Assembly (NCBI RefSeq): GCF_958450345.1
Contig: NC_088782.1
Coordinates: 118,468,046 to 118,532,045, forward strand
DNA length: 64,000 nt
Source: Calliphora vicina
Taxonomy: Eukaryota > Arthropoda > Insecta > Diptera > Calliphoridae
Direction of reading: 5' to 3'
Every line of letters begins with the position of its first letter. The stretch's first letter is position 1. Below the pieces are notes generated by a model. The model saw only the letters and a list, made by a program, of their open reading frames with translations. It was not told the DNA's origin and did not search any database. Below are positions 1-12,757 of the stretch, one piece after another. The position numbers were made by a program, and so were the translations under genes.

Positions 1-1880
1 TTTTTGAAATTTTTCATTAGAAATTTAATGCTATTTCAAGTTTCCCATACAAATGTAATGCTATTTTTAGTTTTCCATAGAAATTTAATGTTATATGAAG
101 TTTTTCATTGAAAATTTAATGCTATTTCAACTTTTCTATAAAAATCGAATGCTATATTATGTTTTCTATTGATAATGAGTGCTATTTTACAATTTCCATA
201 GACAATTTTATGCTATTTTAAGTTTTGCATAGAAAATTTATTGCTATTTCATGTTTTCTATAAAAAATCGAAAGCTATATTAAGTTTTCTATTGAAAATG
301 AGTTCTATTTTACAATTTCCCTAGAAAATTTAATGCTATTTTAGGTTTTCCATAGAAATTTAATTCTATTTGAAATTTTACATTGAAAATTAAATACTAT
401 TTTCTTTTTTCATTGAAAATGAGTGCTATTTTATGTTTTCCATAGAAAATTTAATGCTGTTTTACGAATTTCCATAGAAAATTTAATGATATTTTAAGTT
501 TTCATAGAAAATTCAATGCTATTTCATGTTTTCTATAAAATTCGAATGCTATAGAAAATTTTATGCTATTTAAAATTTTTCATTGAAAATTTAATGCTAT
601 TTTACGATTTCCATAGAAAATTTAATGCTATTTTAAGTTTTCATACAAAAATTAATGGTATTTCATGTTTTCCATACAAATGTAGTGCTGTTTTAAGTTT
701 TCCATAGAAAATGAGTGCTATTTTACGTTTTCCATAGAAAATTTAATGATATATTAATTTTTCCATACAAATGAAGAGCTATTTTAAGTTTTCCATAGAA
801 ATTTAATGCTATATGAAGTCTTTAATTTAAAATTTAATGCTATTTTAAGTTTTCCATAGAAAATTCAATGCTATTTCATGTGTTCTATAAAAATCGAATG
901 CTATATTAAGTTTTCTATTGATAATGAGTGCTATTTTACGATTTCCATAAAAAATTTTATGCTATTTTAAGGTTTCCATAGAAATTTAATTCTATTTGAA
1001 ATTTTTCATTGAAAATTTGATGCTATTTACTTTTTTCATTGAAAATTAATGCTATTTTACGTTTTCCATAGAAAATTTTTTTGTATTTTCAGTTTTTATA
1101 AAAAATTTAATGCTATTTTAGATTTCCATAGAAAATTTAATGCTATTTTATGATTCCAAAAAAAACTAATGCTATTTTAAGTTTTCTATAGATTTATTCT
1201 GCTATTTTGGGATTTCAATAGAAAGTTTAATGCTATATTAAATTTTCCATAAAAATTTATTGCTATTTTACATTTTCCATCGAAAATTTAATAATATTTT
1301 AGGAATTTCGTTGAAAATTTTATGCTATTTTCAGGTTTCTATAAAATTTTTATGCTATTTTACTATTTCCATAAAAAATTTAGTGCTATATTAAGTTTTT
1401 CATAAAAATTTATTGCTATTTTACATTCTCCATTGAAAATTTAATGCTATTTTACGAATTTCGTTGAAAATTTTATGCTATTATCAGGTTTCTATAAAAT
1501 TTTTATTGCTATTTTACTATTTCCATAGAAAATTTAAAGCTATTTATATTTTCTTTGGATTTGGTTTGCTATTTGATGATTTTCACAGAAAATTAAATGC
1601 TATTTATCATTTCCAACAAAAAAATGTTGGCTATTTGACTATTTCCAAAAAAAAATATTTCTCTTTTACGATTTCCATAGAAAAATTAAATTTTTTTTAA
1701 GATTTAATTCTATTTGAAGTTTTACAGAAAGAATTTAATGGTATTTTAAGTATTCTATAGAAAATTTAATGCTATTTTACGAAATTCGTTGAAAATTTAA
1801 TGCTATTTTAAGTTTTTCCTAAAAAATTTAATGCTATTTGAAGTTTTGTTTAAAATTTTTTAATAATATTTCATATTTTT
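1..1880 (+). repeat. Family A minisatellite array, + orientation
   Basis: About 55-60 diverged units of roughly 31-33 bp run to the left edge of the window, so the array is cut by it. Each unit has the box AATGCTATTTTA, a T-rich link and the near-palindromic core TTTTCCATAGAAAA followed by AATTT. Units differ by substitutions and 1-3 bp indels, and subtypes (GAGTGCTATTTTACGATTTCC, CATTGAAAAT) alternate, which suggests an older higher-order pattern. Divergence grows after about 1550 and the repeat fades near 1880. The same family lies inverted at 2970-5850 and direct again at 7027-8734. Short open frames inside the array are by-products of the repeat. Confidence 0.95.
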
Positions 1881-2969
1881 GGTTAACAATCTAATATGTT
1901 TACAAGTTTTCTTTACAATTTTAATATTTTATAAAGTTTCTGTAAAGCTATTTTCCAATTATCTTCTTCACTGTTTAAATATCTCCTTATGTTGGTGTTT
2001 TTATATACTTTTTACTTCATATAGTACTAGAAAAACTATCACTACTACTACTGCCACTACTGCTGCCTTCAATTCATAAAGATTAAAGTGTAGTTTACAT
2101 AAAATTCAATTGTGGTCGCTGGAGTTTTGTCAGAATTCATTGTCTATATGGACCAAAAGGATTTACATTTGTTAGCAGGACTTTGGTTTGTTTTTTCGCC
2201 TGCTCTAGTTTTTGTTAGAAAATTTCCCAAAAAAAAGAACACAAAACAACAACTTGCTTGAAAGTGATTGTAATGTGTTGTCGTAGTATTGTGTTGTAAA
2301 TGCTGCAATCATTGTTAACGATTTAACTACATCCGCAAAATAAAAGAAATAAAAACGTTATAATAAATGTTTAACATATAAAAGAATTTAGGGATAATAA
2401 TAGAGAATGTAGAACGAATATTAGTTAAAATAAAGGAGACATTTTTATTAATAATAATCATACGTTTAGGGGGTAAACTTTAAAACAAATGAATTCAAGT
2501 TACTCATACGTACTGTAAAATGATGCAAAAGGAATTTTTGTGTTGAAAATATTTTTTTTGTTTTTCTTTAAAACTTTTATTTAGCTTTTTTTTTAAAGGT
2601 CATAGTACCTGCTGTCTAACAATTTTGCAACTTTAGTTTTGCTAAATGTCTACCAATTATTACTGTCATGTTCTTTGTTAAACAATTTTATTTAATAATT
2701 TTGGACATATTTTCGTGTCATTTTCTTTAAAAGTTGTTTTTTGTTGCAGCCATAAAAAACTTTACCATTAAAAAAAGTGTAACAATGTGTTAAATTTACA
2801 CTTAACGATACAAAAATCTGACACTATGACGTGCAACTTATTTTTTATGTTAACTTTTTTGTTTTCATTACCAAGCAAACATTTAAGAAATATTCTATAG
2901 AAATAAGAAAATAGTAGTAAATTTTCTATGGCAAACTTGTAAGACAAACAATTTCGTATGTAATATAGA
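1881..2969. other. AT-rich spacer between inverted family A arrays
   Basis: Non-tandem AT-rich sequence with no coding frame I can support. It holds a short ACT-rich microsatellite (about 2036-2068) and a pyrimidine-rich tract ending in TTGCAG at 2744-2749 that resembles a 3' splice site but has no recognisable exon after it. It would be the loop if the flanking A arrays paired in one transcript. Confidence 0.7.
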
Positions 2970-5850
2970 AGATAGCATTGCATTTTCGACGGAAAACTTA
3001 AAATAGCATTAAATTTTCAATGTAAAACTAAAAATAGCATTAAATTTTCAATCATCAACTAAAAATAGCATAAAAATTTCTATTGAAATCATAAAATAGC
3101 ACTCGTTATCTACAGAAAACTTAATATAGCATTAAATTTTTACAGAAAACATGAAATAGTATTAAATTTTTAAGGAAAAACTACAAATAGCCTTAAATTT
3201 CTATAGAAAATTTAAAATATCATTAAATTCTCTATGGACATCGTAAAATAGCATCCATTTTCTGTAGAAAACTTAAAATAGCTTTAGATTTGTACGGAAA
3301 ACTTAAAATTACATTAAATTTTATATGGAAAATTTAAAATAGCATTGGATTTTCTATGGAAAACTTAAAATAGCATTAAATTTTCTATGAAAAATATCAA
3401 ATAGCAAGAAAAATTTCAAATAGCATTAAATTTCTATGAAAAACTTAAAAACTTATAGCACCCATTTTCTGCAGAAAACTTAAAATAGAATTAAATTTCT
3501 ATGGAAAACAAGAAATAGCATTAAATTTGCGATGGATATCGTAATATAGCACCCATTTTCTGTAGAAGACTTAAAATAGCATAAAATTTCTATGGAAAAC
3601 TAAAAATAGCAATTAATTTTCTATGGAAATCGTAAAATAGCAATAATTTTTTATGCAAAACATAAAATAGCAGTTAATTTTTATAAAAATTTTAAATAGC
3701 ATTAAATTTTCAATGAAAAACTTAAAATATCATTAAATTTTCAATGAAGAACTAAAAATAGCAATAGTTTTCTATGAAAAACGTAAAATAGCACATAATT
3801 TCTATGAAAACCTTACCCAAGCACCCATTTTCTGAAGAAAACTTAAAATAGCATTAAATTTCTATGGAAAACTAAAACTAGCAATTTATTTTCTATGAAA
3901 ATCGTAAAATAGCAATAATATTCTATGGAAAACTTAAAATAGCACTAAATTTTTATGAAAATTTTGAAATAGCATTAAATTTTCAATGAAAAAATAAAAT
4001 TATTAAATTTTTAATGAAAAACTATGAAAATCGTAAAATATCACAAAATAGCACTAGTTTTCTAGGGCAATAAATTTCTATGGAAAACTCAAAATATCAT
4101 TAATTTTCTGTGGAAAACTTGAAATAGCAATAAATTTTAAATGAAAAATTTCAAATGGCATTAAATTTTGAATAAAAAACTTAAAATAACATAAATTTTC
4201 TATGGAAAAATTAAAATAGCACTACATTTTTATGGAAAACATGAAATAGCATTAAATTTTCAATGAAACACTAAAATTAGAACTAAAATTGTATTAAGAT
4301 CGTAAAATAGCACTAATTTTCTGTAGAAAACTTAAAATAGCATAAAATTTTCAATGAAAAATTCAAATAGCATTAAATTTCTATGGAAAAATTAAAATAG
4401 CATTAAATTTTCTATGGAAATTCTAAAATAGCACTAATTTTCTATGAAAAACTTAAAATAGCACAGCATTTGTATGGAGAACTTCAAATATATTTAATTT
4501 TCAATGAACAATTAAAAATAGCATTAAATTTTCTATGGAAATCGTAAAATAGCACTCATTATCAATAGAAAACTGAATATAGCATTCGATTTTTAAAGAA
4601 AACATGAAATGGCAATAAATTTTCAATGAAAAACTTCATATACCATTAAATTTCTATGGAAAACTTAAAATAGCATTAAATTTTCTATGGAAATCGTAAA
4701 ATAGCACTAATTTTCTATGGAAAACTTAAAGTACCACTACATTTGTATGTAGAACTTGAAATAGCAATAAATTTTCAATGAACAACTAAAAATAGCAAAA
4801 AAATTTCTATGGAAATCGTAAAATAGCACTCATTATCAATAGAAAACTTAATATAGCAATCGATTTTTAAAGAAAACATGAAATAGCAATAAATTTTCAA
4901 TGAAAAACTTCATATAGCATTTAATTTCTATTGAAAACTTAAAATAGCATTAAATTTTCTATGGAAATCGTAAAATAGCACTAATTTTCTATGGAAAACT
5001 TAAAATACCACTATATTTGTATGGAGAACTTCAAATAGATTTAATTTTCAATGAACAACTAAAAATAGCAACAAATTTTCTATGGAAATCGTAAAATAGC
5101 ACTCATTATCAATAGAAAACTTAATATAACAATCGATTTTTAAAGAAAACATGAAATAGCAATAAATTTTCAATGAAAAACTTCATATAGCATTTAATTT
5201 CTATGGAAAACTTAAAATAGAACTAAATTTTCTATGGAAATCGTAAAATAGCACTAATTTTCTATGGAAAACTTAAAATAGCATTACATTTGTATGGAGA
5301 ACTTCAAATAGATTTAATTTTCAATGAACAACTAAAAATAGCATTAAATTTTCTATGGAAATCGTAAAATTGCACTCATTATCTATAGAAAACTTAATAT
5401 ATCATTCGATTTTTGAAGAAAACATGAAATAGCAATAAATTTTCAATGAAAAACTTCATATAGCATTTATTTTTTTGGAAAACTTAAAATAGCATTGAAT
5501 TTTCTATGGAAATAGTAAAATAGCACTCATTATCAATAGAAAACTTAATATAGCATTCGATTTTTATAGTAAGCTTTAAATAGCATAAAATTTTCAATGA
5601 AAAACTTCAAATAGCATTTCTATGGAAAACTTAAAATAGCACTAAATATTCTATGGAAATCGTAAAATAGCACTAACTTTATGTGAAAAACTTAAAATAG
5701 CACTACATTTGTATGGAAAACTTGAAAAAACATGACATTTTCTATGGAAAACTAAAAATAGCATTAAATTTTTTATGGAAATCATAAAATAGCTTTTAAT
5801 TTCCTTTAAAAAAACTAAAAATAGCATTTAATTTTCTATAGTAAAAATTG
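2970..5850 (-). repeat. Family A minisatellite array, inverted orientation
   Basis: This is the reverse complement of the 1-1880 family: AAAATAGCATTAAATT followed by TTCTATGGAAAACTTA, about 90 units of 31-33 bp. A higher-order repeat is visible: the subtype marker CACTCATTATC recurs at 4553, 4828, 5100 and 5373, a period of 272-275 bp, with a shorter step to 5525. Within each period the order of subtypes (CACTCATTATCAATAG, CGATTTTTAAAG, ATTTTCAATGAAAAACTTC, ACATTTGTATGGAGAACTTC) is kept. The array ends near 5848 in a diverged TTTTCTATAGTAAAAA unit. Confidence 0.95.
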
Positions 5851-6974
5851 CTGGGTTATTTGGTTAATAGTTTTATGATGTTATTTTTTATGTTTATCTT
5901 TCACTGCACACACATTGTGTTCGTATATATGTAGTTGTTGTCTCCTGTATGAAAATGTAACACCAGACTTTGTCGTATGTTTCACAAAACAAAAAAGATT
6001 AAAATCTTTACATTATGTGTCACTTTAAAAACAGTCATCATTGTCATCAATGACAACGCCATTATGCTCATCAGCAGCAGCATCATCGTCATCCCTGTCA
6101 TTATCATCCAACAATATTTTGTTTTTTTTTTTTTTTTGTTATTGTCATTATTATTAACTTAATATTGTGTTAAAATACAAAGTTGTTTTCTACAGGAAAA
6201 TTTATCTGAATTGTCAATGGGAAAATGTGAAAGAAATTTAACAAAAACATTTTATAATTTATGACAATGATTAAGTGTTTATCCTACAGGATTTTGAAAA
6301 AAAAAACTTTAACAGCACTTCATGTGTGCTGCATATAAGTACATAAACATGAGTTGAAAACTCTGTGTGAATTGTGTATTTTGACACAATTTCGTAATTT
6401 ACCTCATTAAAAAAAGATTTAAGCTGAATAATATTTATAATATGCTTGTAAATCAATCATAAAATATTAAACATTTTAAAAAGGCTTAAAGGATTTTTTT
6501 TAATGTATATTTGTTGTTAATCAATGTTGTGTGCTTTTTATGTTGCAACATACAAATAGATATTTTAATTATAGTAATTTAATTAACAACTTATATTATA
6601 GTAAATACATATAATATCATGTATTTACTTACCGACACATGTTTTTTACGGATAAAATGATGAATTACCATTAACAACAGCTTAAATATAAAAGAGAGAA
6701 ATTTTGCTTTAAAGTCCTTATTTAAATAGTAAAATTTTAAATTTCTGCAAAGTTTTAATGTTTTTAATAAGAAACTTTGAAAGATCAAAATGTAAGCTAA
6801 AAATTGTCTATATATTTCTTAACATGCCCTGCAATAGTTTCTGAAATACAAAGCTTTAAGAAAATTTTAGTTAAATTTACCCACTGTGGCGTATGATTAA
6901 TATTAATTTTTGTTAATTTTGATTTTTAATGCTTAAGAGCTCTATTTTTTAATGTTTGTCTTACAAAAAACTTT
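5851..6974. other. AT-rich spacer
   Basis: Non-tandem AT-rich sequence. It contains a CATCATCGTCATC-like trinucleotide stretch (about 6040-6115) and a T16 run (6122-6137). Small open frames of 61-65 codons on either strand show no recognisable domain and no coding-like composition. Nothing else identified. Confidence 0.7.
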
Positions 6975-7026
6975 TGTCTGTCTTGACAAGACAATTTTCT
7001 AAGAAAACTGTCTTTACAATACAGTT
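6975..7026 (+). repeat. Family B fragment at left edge of an A array
   Basis: About one and a half units of family B (GTCTTGACAAGACAATTTTC, then AAGAAAACTGTCTTTACAAT) run directly into family A units at about 7027. Another B block lies at the far side of the same A array (8735), so this A block is bracketed by B on both sides. Confidence 0.85.
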
Positions 7027-8734
7027 TTTCAAATAAAATTTAATGCTATTTTTAGTTCATTGAAAAATAAAATGCCATTTTATGTTTTCCATACAAATGA
7101 AGAGCTATTTTACGATTTTCATGGAAAATTTAATGCTATTTTAAGTTTTCCATAGAAATTTAATGCTATTTCAAGTTTTCCACAAAAAATTTGATGCTAT
7201 TTTAAGTTTACTATAGAAAATTAGTGCTATTTTACGATTTCCATAGAAAATTTATTGCTATTTTAAGTTTTCCATAGAAATTTAATGTTATTTGAAAATT
7301 TTCATTACAAATTTAATGCTTTGAAGTTCTTCAATGAAAATTTAATGCTATTTTTAGTTTTTCATATTAAATTTAATGCTATTTTAAGTTTTTCATTGAA
7401 AATTTAATGCTATTTCAATATTTCCATACAAATATAATGCTATTTTAAACTTTCCTAAAAAAAATTAATGCTATTTTACGATTTCCATAGAAAATTTATA
7501 GCTATTTTTGTTTTTCTTAGAAATTAAATGCTATTTCATGTTTTCCATACAAAATTGAATGCTATTTTACGATTTCCATAGAATATTTAATGCAATTTTT
7601 AGTTTTCCATAGAAATTTATGCCATTTGAAATTTTTCATTGAAAATTTATTGCTATTTCAAGTTTTTCATACAAATTTGATGCTATTTGAAGTTTTCCAT
7701 AGAAAAATGGTGCTATTTTACGATTTCCATAGAAAATTTATTGCTATTTTTAGTTTTCCATAGAAATTTAATTCTATTTGAAATTCTTCATTGAAAATTT
7801 AATGCTATTTCAAATTTTGCATGGAAATTTTATGCTATTTCAAGTTATCTATTCTAATTTAAAGCTGTTTTAAGTATTCCATAGAAAATTAGTGCTATTT
7901 TATGATTTCCATAGAAAATTTAATGCTATTGTTGGTTTTACATAGAAATTTGATGCTATTTGAAATTTTTCATTGAAAATTTCTTGCTATTTGAAGTTTT
8001 CCATACAAATTTGATGCTATTTTAAGTTTTCCATAAAAAAAGTTGGTGCTATTTTACGATTTCCATAGAAAATTTAATGCTATTTTTAGTTTTCCACAGA
8101 ATTTTAATGCTATTTGGAATTTTTCTTTAAAAATGTAATGCTATTTCAAGTCTTCCATACAAATGTAGTGCTATTTTAAGTTTTCCATAGAAATTTAATG
8201 CTATATGAAATTTGTCATTGAACATTTAATGCTATTTTTAGCTTTTCATTGAAAATTTAATGCTATTTTTAGTTTTTCATTAAAAATTTAATGCTATTTC
8301 AAGTTTTCCATAAAAATCGGATGTTATATTAAGTTTTCTATTGATAATGAATGCTATTTTACAATTGCCACAGAAAATTTAATGCTATTTTTAGTTTTTC
8401 ATTAAAATTTTTATGCTATTTTAAGTTTTCTATACAAAATGAGTGCTATTTTACAATTTCCATAGAAAATTTAATGCTATTTCAGGTTTTCCATAGAAAT
8501 TTAATGCTATATGAAGATTTTCATTGAAAATTTAATGCTATTTTTAGTTGTTCATTGAAAATTTTATGCTATTTTTAGTTTTTCATTGAAATTTTTATGC
8601 TATTTCAAGTCTTCTCTAAAAATCGAATGCTATATTAAGTTTTCTATTGATAATGATTGCTATTTTACGATTTCCACAGAAAATTTTGTGTTTTTTTAGT
8701 TAGAAAATTTAATGCTATTTCAAGTTTTCCATAA
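7027..8734 (+). repeat. Family A minisatellite array, + orientation (second)
   Basis: About 53 units of 31-33 bp with AATGCTATTTTAAG and TTTTCCATAGAAAATTT, in the same orientation as 1-1880. Subtypes GGTGCTATTTTACGATTTCC and TTTTTCATTGAAAATTTAAT alternate. It passes without a gap into family B at 8735, where the shared TTTTC.ATA.GAA core could have aligned the two. Confidence 0.95.
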
Positions 8735-8965
8735 AAGAACAATTTTCTATAGGAAAACTGTCTTACAAAGTCTGGTTTCTATAGGAAAACTGTCTTTCAA
8801 AGACTGTTTTCTATAACAAAACTGTTTAACTGTTTTAAACTGTTTTAAATACAATTTCCTATAGAAAGTATTCTATAGGAAACGGTCTTAGAATGATTGT
8901 TTTCAATAGAAAACTGTCTTACAAATACTGTTTTCTATAGGAAAACTGTCTTTACAAAGACTGTG
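8735..8965 (+). repeat. Family B short diverged array
   Basis: About seven imperfect units of TTTTCTATAGGAAAACTGTC plus TTACAAAGAC, one of them collapsed (ACTGTTTAACTGTTTTAAAC, about 8820-8845). It ends at TTTACAAAGACTGTGG near 8964. Divergence between units suggests an older, unhomogenised block. Confidence 0.9.
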
Positions 8966-10217
8966 GATGTCCCTGGATACCCACAGGAAACGAAAAAAAG
9001 ACACAGTTAAACACAGACATAAATAAACTTGTAAAAGTAACTGTTACATTAAAGTGAATCATTAAGAGCGAAGCATATGTGTGAGAGAGAGACAGTAAGA
9101 ATCCATGTGTTAATAATCATGTGTGAGAGTAAATTTATTTGTGTTGAAGGTATGTGTTCCTGTGTAAGTTAACAAGTAATTGTATTAACGTGACTACATT
9201 TAGGGGGGTTTCTACACGCATTATGGTCAATGAATCTTTCCTAAATTGTGCTAAAATATGTCTATGAAGGCTTTTTTTAGGTGTGAACATGTGTGTTTAT
9301 TTTAGGTATTTATGTTTGTATTATTGGTGTTGGGGTGTTGTGCTTTTGGAATTTACTTTTTTTTTGTTTTAGAAAGTTGGTGAAAAATGTATATTTTACG
9401 AGTACTTAACACGTCAACACTTAATACACTTAATAGAACAGATACACACATGCATAAATAATCATATAAACAGACATACATACATAAATACAATGTATTT
9501 TAACTGTTTAACGCAGTATTTATTCACTTCTAATTCTAATGAGGATAAAGAGACACCCTAAAACACACTTGTCTAACAGATTAATTAGATAAACAAACAA
9601 CATTTGCAAACACATTACATGTGTGTGAAACAAATAAGCAAACAAACAACACAGACCGACTTAAACAATAGACAACAATATAGACTTATGGGTCCATTGT
9701 AATTAAAGTACTTACCTGAATAAGGTTAGGCTGGAAACAGCTAAATAATTCAAACAGTTCAGACATTGAAAGTTGGCCAAACCTCTATACAAAGATTCCT
9801 CTACTTATTATGTAAAATAGTGAAATTATATGTTGAAGGCATATGAGTAATATGGAATTTTATTTCTGCTTATATAACAGTACGTATGATTAATATTAAT
9901 TCAGTTTATCATTAAAGAAAAGGTTGTTACAGCTGAATTTAAAGAAAATTTGGCTAGATATTTAACTCAAAACAAGCAATAACATTTTGCCCAAAGAAAT
10001 TCTTAGACTAAAAGGGGTTAATGTCTTTAGCAGCTTCATATTTCAACATTTTAATAATTCATAACAATCGTTTCTATTTCCTAAACCTTTTACTGTATTT
10101 TGCACATGCATTAGTAATTAATTTTTGTTAGTTAAACAGCAATATAAACCATGTTCAACATGAACATCTGACTTTTAACCGTTTTGTTGTCTCGATAATA
10201 AAAATATCAATAAGAGT
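8966..10217. other. AT-rich spacer
   Basis: Non-tandem. It has a short GAGAGAGAGAC run (about 9084-9094), TACATACATAAATACA-like simple sequence (about 9475-9490) and AAACAAACAAAC-type tracts (9590-9650). No gene or RNA recognised. Confidence 0.7.
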
Positions 10218-10944
10218 GTTTGAAAGACATTTTTCTATAAGAAAACTGTCTTTGAAAGACATTTTTCTATAAGAAAACTGTCTTTGAAAGACATTTTTCT
10301 ATAAGAAAACTGTCTTTGAAAGACATTTTTCTATAAGAAAACTGTCTTTGAAAGACATTTTTCTATAAGAAAACTGTCTTACAGAGACAATTTTCTATAA
10401 GAAAACTGTCTTACAGAGACAATTTTCTATAAGAAAACTGTTTTACAGAGACAATTTTCTATAAGAAAACTGTCTTACAGAGACAATTTTCTATAAGAAA
10501 ACTGTCTTACAAAGACATTTTTCTATAAGAAAACTGTCTTTACAAAGACATTTTTCTATAAGAAAACTGTCTTTACAAAGACATTTTTCTATAAGAAAAC
10601 TGTCTTTACAAAGACATTTTTCTATAAGAAAACTGTCTTTACAAAGACATTTTTCTATAAGAAAACTGTCTTTACAAAGACATTTTTCTATAAGAAAACT
10701 GTCTTTACAAAGACATTTTTCTATAAGAAAACTGTCTTTACAAAGACATTTTTCTATAAGAAAACTGTCTTTGAAAGACATTTTTCTATAAGAAAACTGT
10801 CTTTACAAAGACATTTTTCTATAAGAAAACTGTCTTTGAAAGACATTTTTCTATAAGAAAACTGTCTTTGAAAGACATTTTTCTATAAGAAAACTGTCTT
10901 TGAAAGACATTTTTCTATAAGAAAACTGTCTTTGAAAGACATTT
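10218..10944 (+). repeat. Family B array, forward block
   Basis: About 22 units. Three subtypes come in runs: TTTGAAAGACA (32 bp), TTACAGAGACA (32 bp) and TTTACAAAGACA (33 bp), all with TTTTCTATAAGAAAACTGTC. The 33 bp run (about 10500-10770) preserves reading frame and gives a 96-codon frame of an 11-residue repeat on the minus strand; this is a period artefact. The block ends at 10932-10945, where orientation flips inside the TTTTATAGAAAA core. Confidence 0.97.
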
Positions 10945-12732
10945 TATAGAAAATTGTCTTGTAAAGACAGTTTTCTTATAGAAAATTGTCTTGTAAAGAC
11001 AGTTTTCTTATAGAAAATTGTCTTGTAAAGACAGTTTTCTTATAGAAAATTGTCTTGTAAAGACAGTTTTCTTATAGAAAATTGTCTTGTAAAGACAGTT
11101 TTCTTATAGAAAATTGTCTTGTAAAGACAGTTTTCTTATAGAAAATTGTCTTGTAAAGACAGTTTTCTTATAGAAAATTGTCTTGTAAAGACAGTTTTCT
11201 TATAGAAAATTGTCTTGTAAAGACAGTTTTCTTATAGAAAATTGTCTTGTAAAGACAGTTTTCTTATAGAAAATTGTCTTGTAAAGACAGTTTTCTTATA
11301 GAAAATTGTCTTGTAAAGACAGTTTTCTTATAGAAAATTGTCTTGTAAAGACAGTTTTCTTATAGAAAATTGTCTTGTAAAGACAGTTTTCTTATAGAAA
11401 ATTGTCTTGTAAAGACAGTTTTCTTATAGAAAATTGTCTTGTAAAGACAGTTTTCTTATAGAAAATTGTCTTGTAAAGACAGTTTTCTTATAGAAAATTG
11501 TCTTGTAAAGACAGTTTTCTTATAGAAAATTGTCTTGTAAAGACAGTTTTCTTATAGAAAATTGTCTTGTAAAGACAGTTTTCTTATAGAAAATTGTCTT
11601 GTAAAGACAGTTTTCTTATAGAAAATTGTCTTGTAAAGACAGTTTTCTTATAGAAAATTGTCTTGTAAAGACAGTTTTCTTATAGAAAATTGTCTTGTAA
11701 AGACAGTTTTCTTATAGAAAATTGTCTTGTAAAGACAGTTTTCTTATAGAAAATTGTCTTGTAAAGACAGTTTTCTTATAGAAAATTGTCTTGTAAAGAC
11801 AGTTTTCTTATAGAAAATTGTCTTGTAAAGACAGTTTTCTTATAGAAAATTGTCTTGTAAAGACAGTTTTCTTATAGAAAATTGTCTTGTAAAGACAGTT
11901 TTCTTATAGAAAATTGTCTTGTAAAGACAGTTTTCTTATAGAAAATTGTCTTGTAAAGACAGTTTTCTTATAGAAAATTGTCTTGTAAAGACAGTTTTCT
12001 TATAGAAAATTGTCTTGTAAAGACAGTTTTCTTATAGAAAATTGTCTTGTAAAGACAGTTTTCTTATAGAAAATTGTCTTGTAAAGACAGTTTTCTTATA
12101 GAAAATTGTCTTGTAAAGACAGTTTTCTTATAGAAAATTGTCTTGTAAAGACAGTTTTCTTATAGAAAATTGTCTTGTAAAGACAGTTTTCTTATAGAAA
12201 ATTGTCTTGTAAAGACAGTTTTCTTATAGAAAATTGTCTTGTAAAGACAGTTTTCTTATAGAAAATTGTCTTGTAAAGACAGTTTTCTTATAGAAAATTG
12301 TCTTGTAAAGACAGTTTTCTTATAGAAAATTGTCTTGTAAAGACAGTTTTCTTATAGAAAATTGTCTTGTAAAGACAGTTTTCTTATAGAAAATTGTCTT
12401 GTAAAGACAGTTTTCTTATAGAAAATTGTCTTGTAAAGACAGTTTTCTTATAGAAAATTGTCTTGTAAAGACAGTTTTCTTATAGAAAATTGTCTTGTAA
12501 AGACAGTTTTCTTATAGAAAATTGTCTTGTAAAGACAGTTTTCTTATAGAAAATTGTCTTGTAAAGACAGTTTTCTTATAGAAAATTGTCTTGTAAAGAC
12601 AGTTTTCTTATAGAAAATTGTCTTGTAAAGACAGTTTTCTTATAGAAAATTGTCTTGTAAAGACAGTTTTCTTATAGAAAATTGTCTTGTAGAGACAGTT
12701 TTCTTATAGAAAATTGTCTTGTAGAGACATTT
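10945..12732 (-). repeat. Family B array, inverted near-identical block
   Basis: About 56 units of exactly 32 bp (ATAGAAAATTGTCTTG, TAAAGACAGTTTTCTT), almost without a mismatch across 1.7 kb. Only the last two units carry GTAGAGAC in place of GTAAAGAC. It is the reverse complement of the forward B unit and joins it head to head at 10945, so the pair forms a large inverted repeat. The uniformity implies very recent expansion or strong homogenisation. A collapsed or over-expanded copy number in assembly cannot be excluded. Confidence 0.97.
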
Positions 12733-12757
12733 TTCTATAAGAAAACTAGCTTACTAC
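12733..12757 (+). repeat. Single forward B unit closing the inverted block
   Basis: Immediately after the last inverted unit the orientation returns to forward (ATTTTTCTATAAGAAAACTA), and the repeat then ends. The inverted block is thus bracketed by forward units on both sides. Confidence 0.85.

Noticed and set aside
1464..2079. Open frames at the right end of the first A array
   Set aside because: Low-complexity translation of AT-rich repeat; no domain and no relation between copies.
10491..10781. 96-codon frame KDSFLIEKCLC repeat
   Set aside because: Repeat artefact of the 33 bp B subtype.
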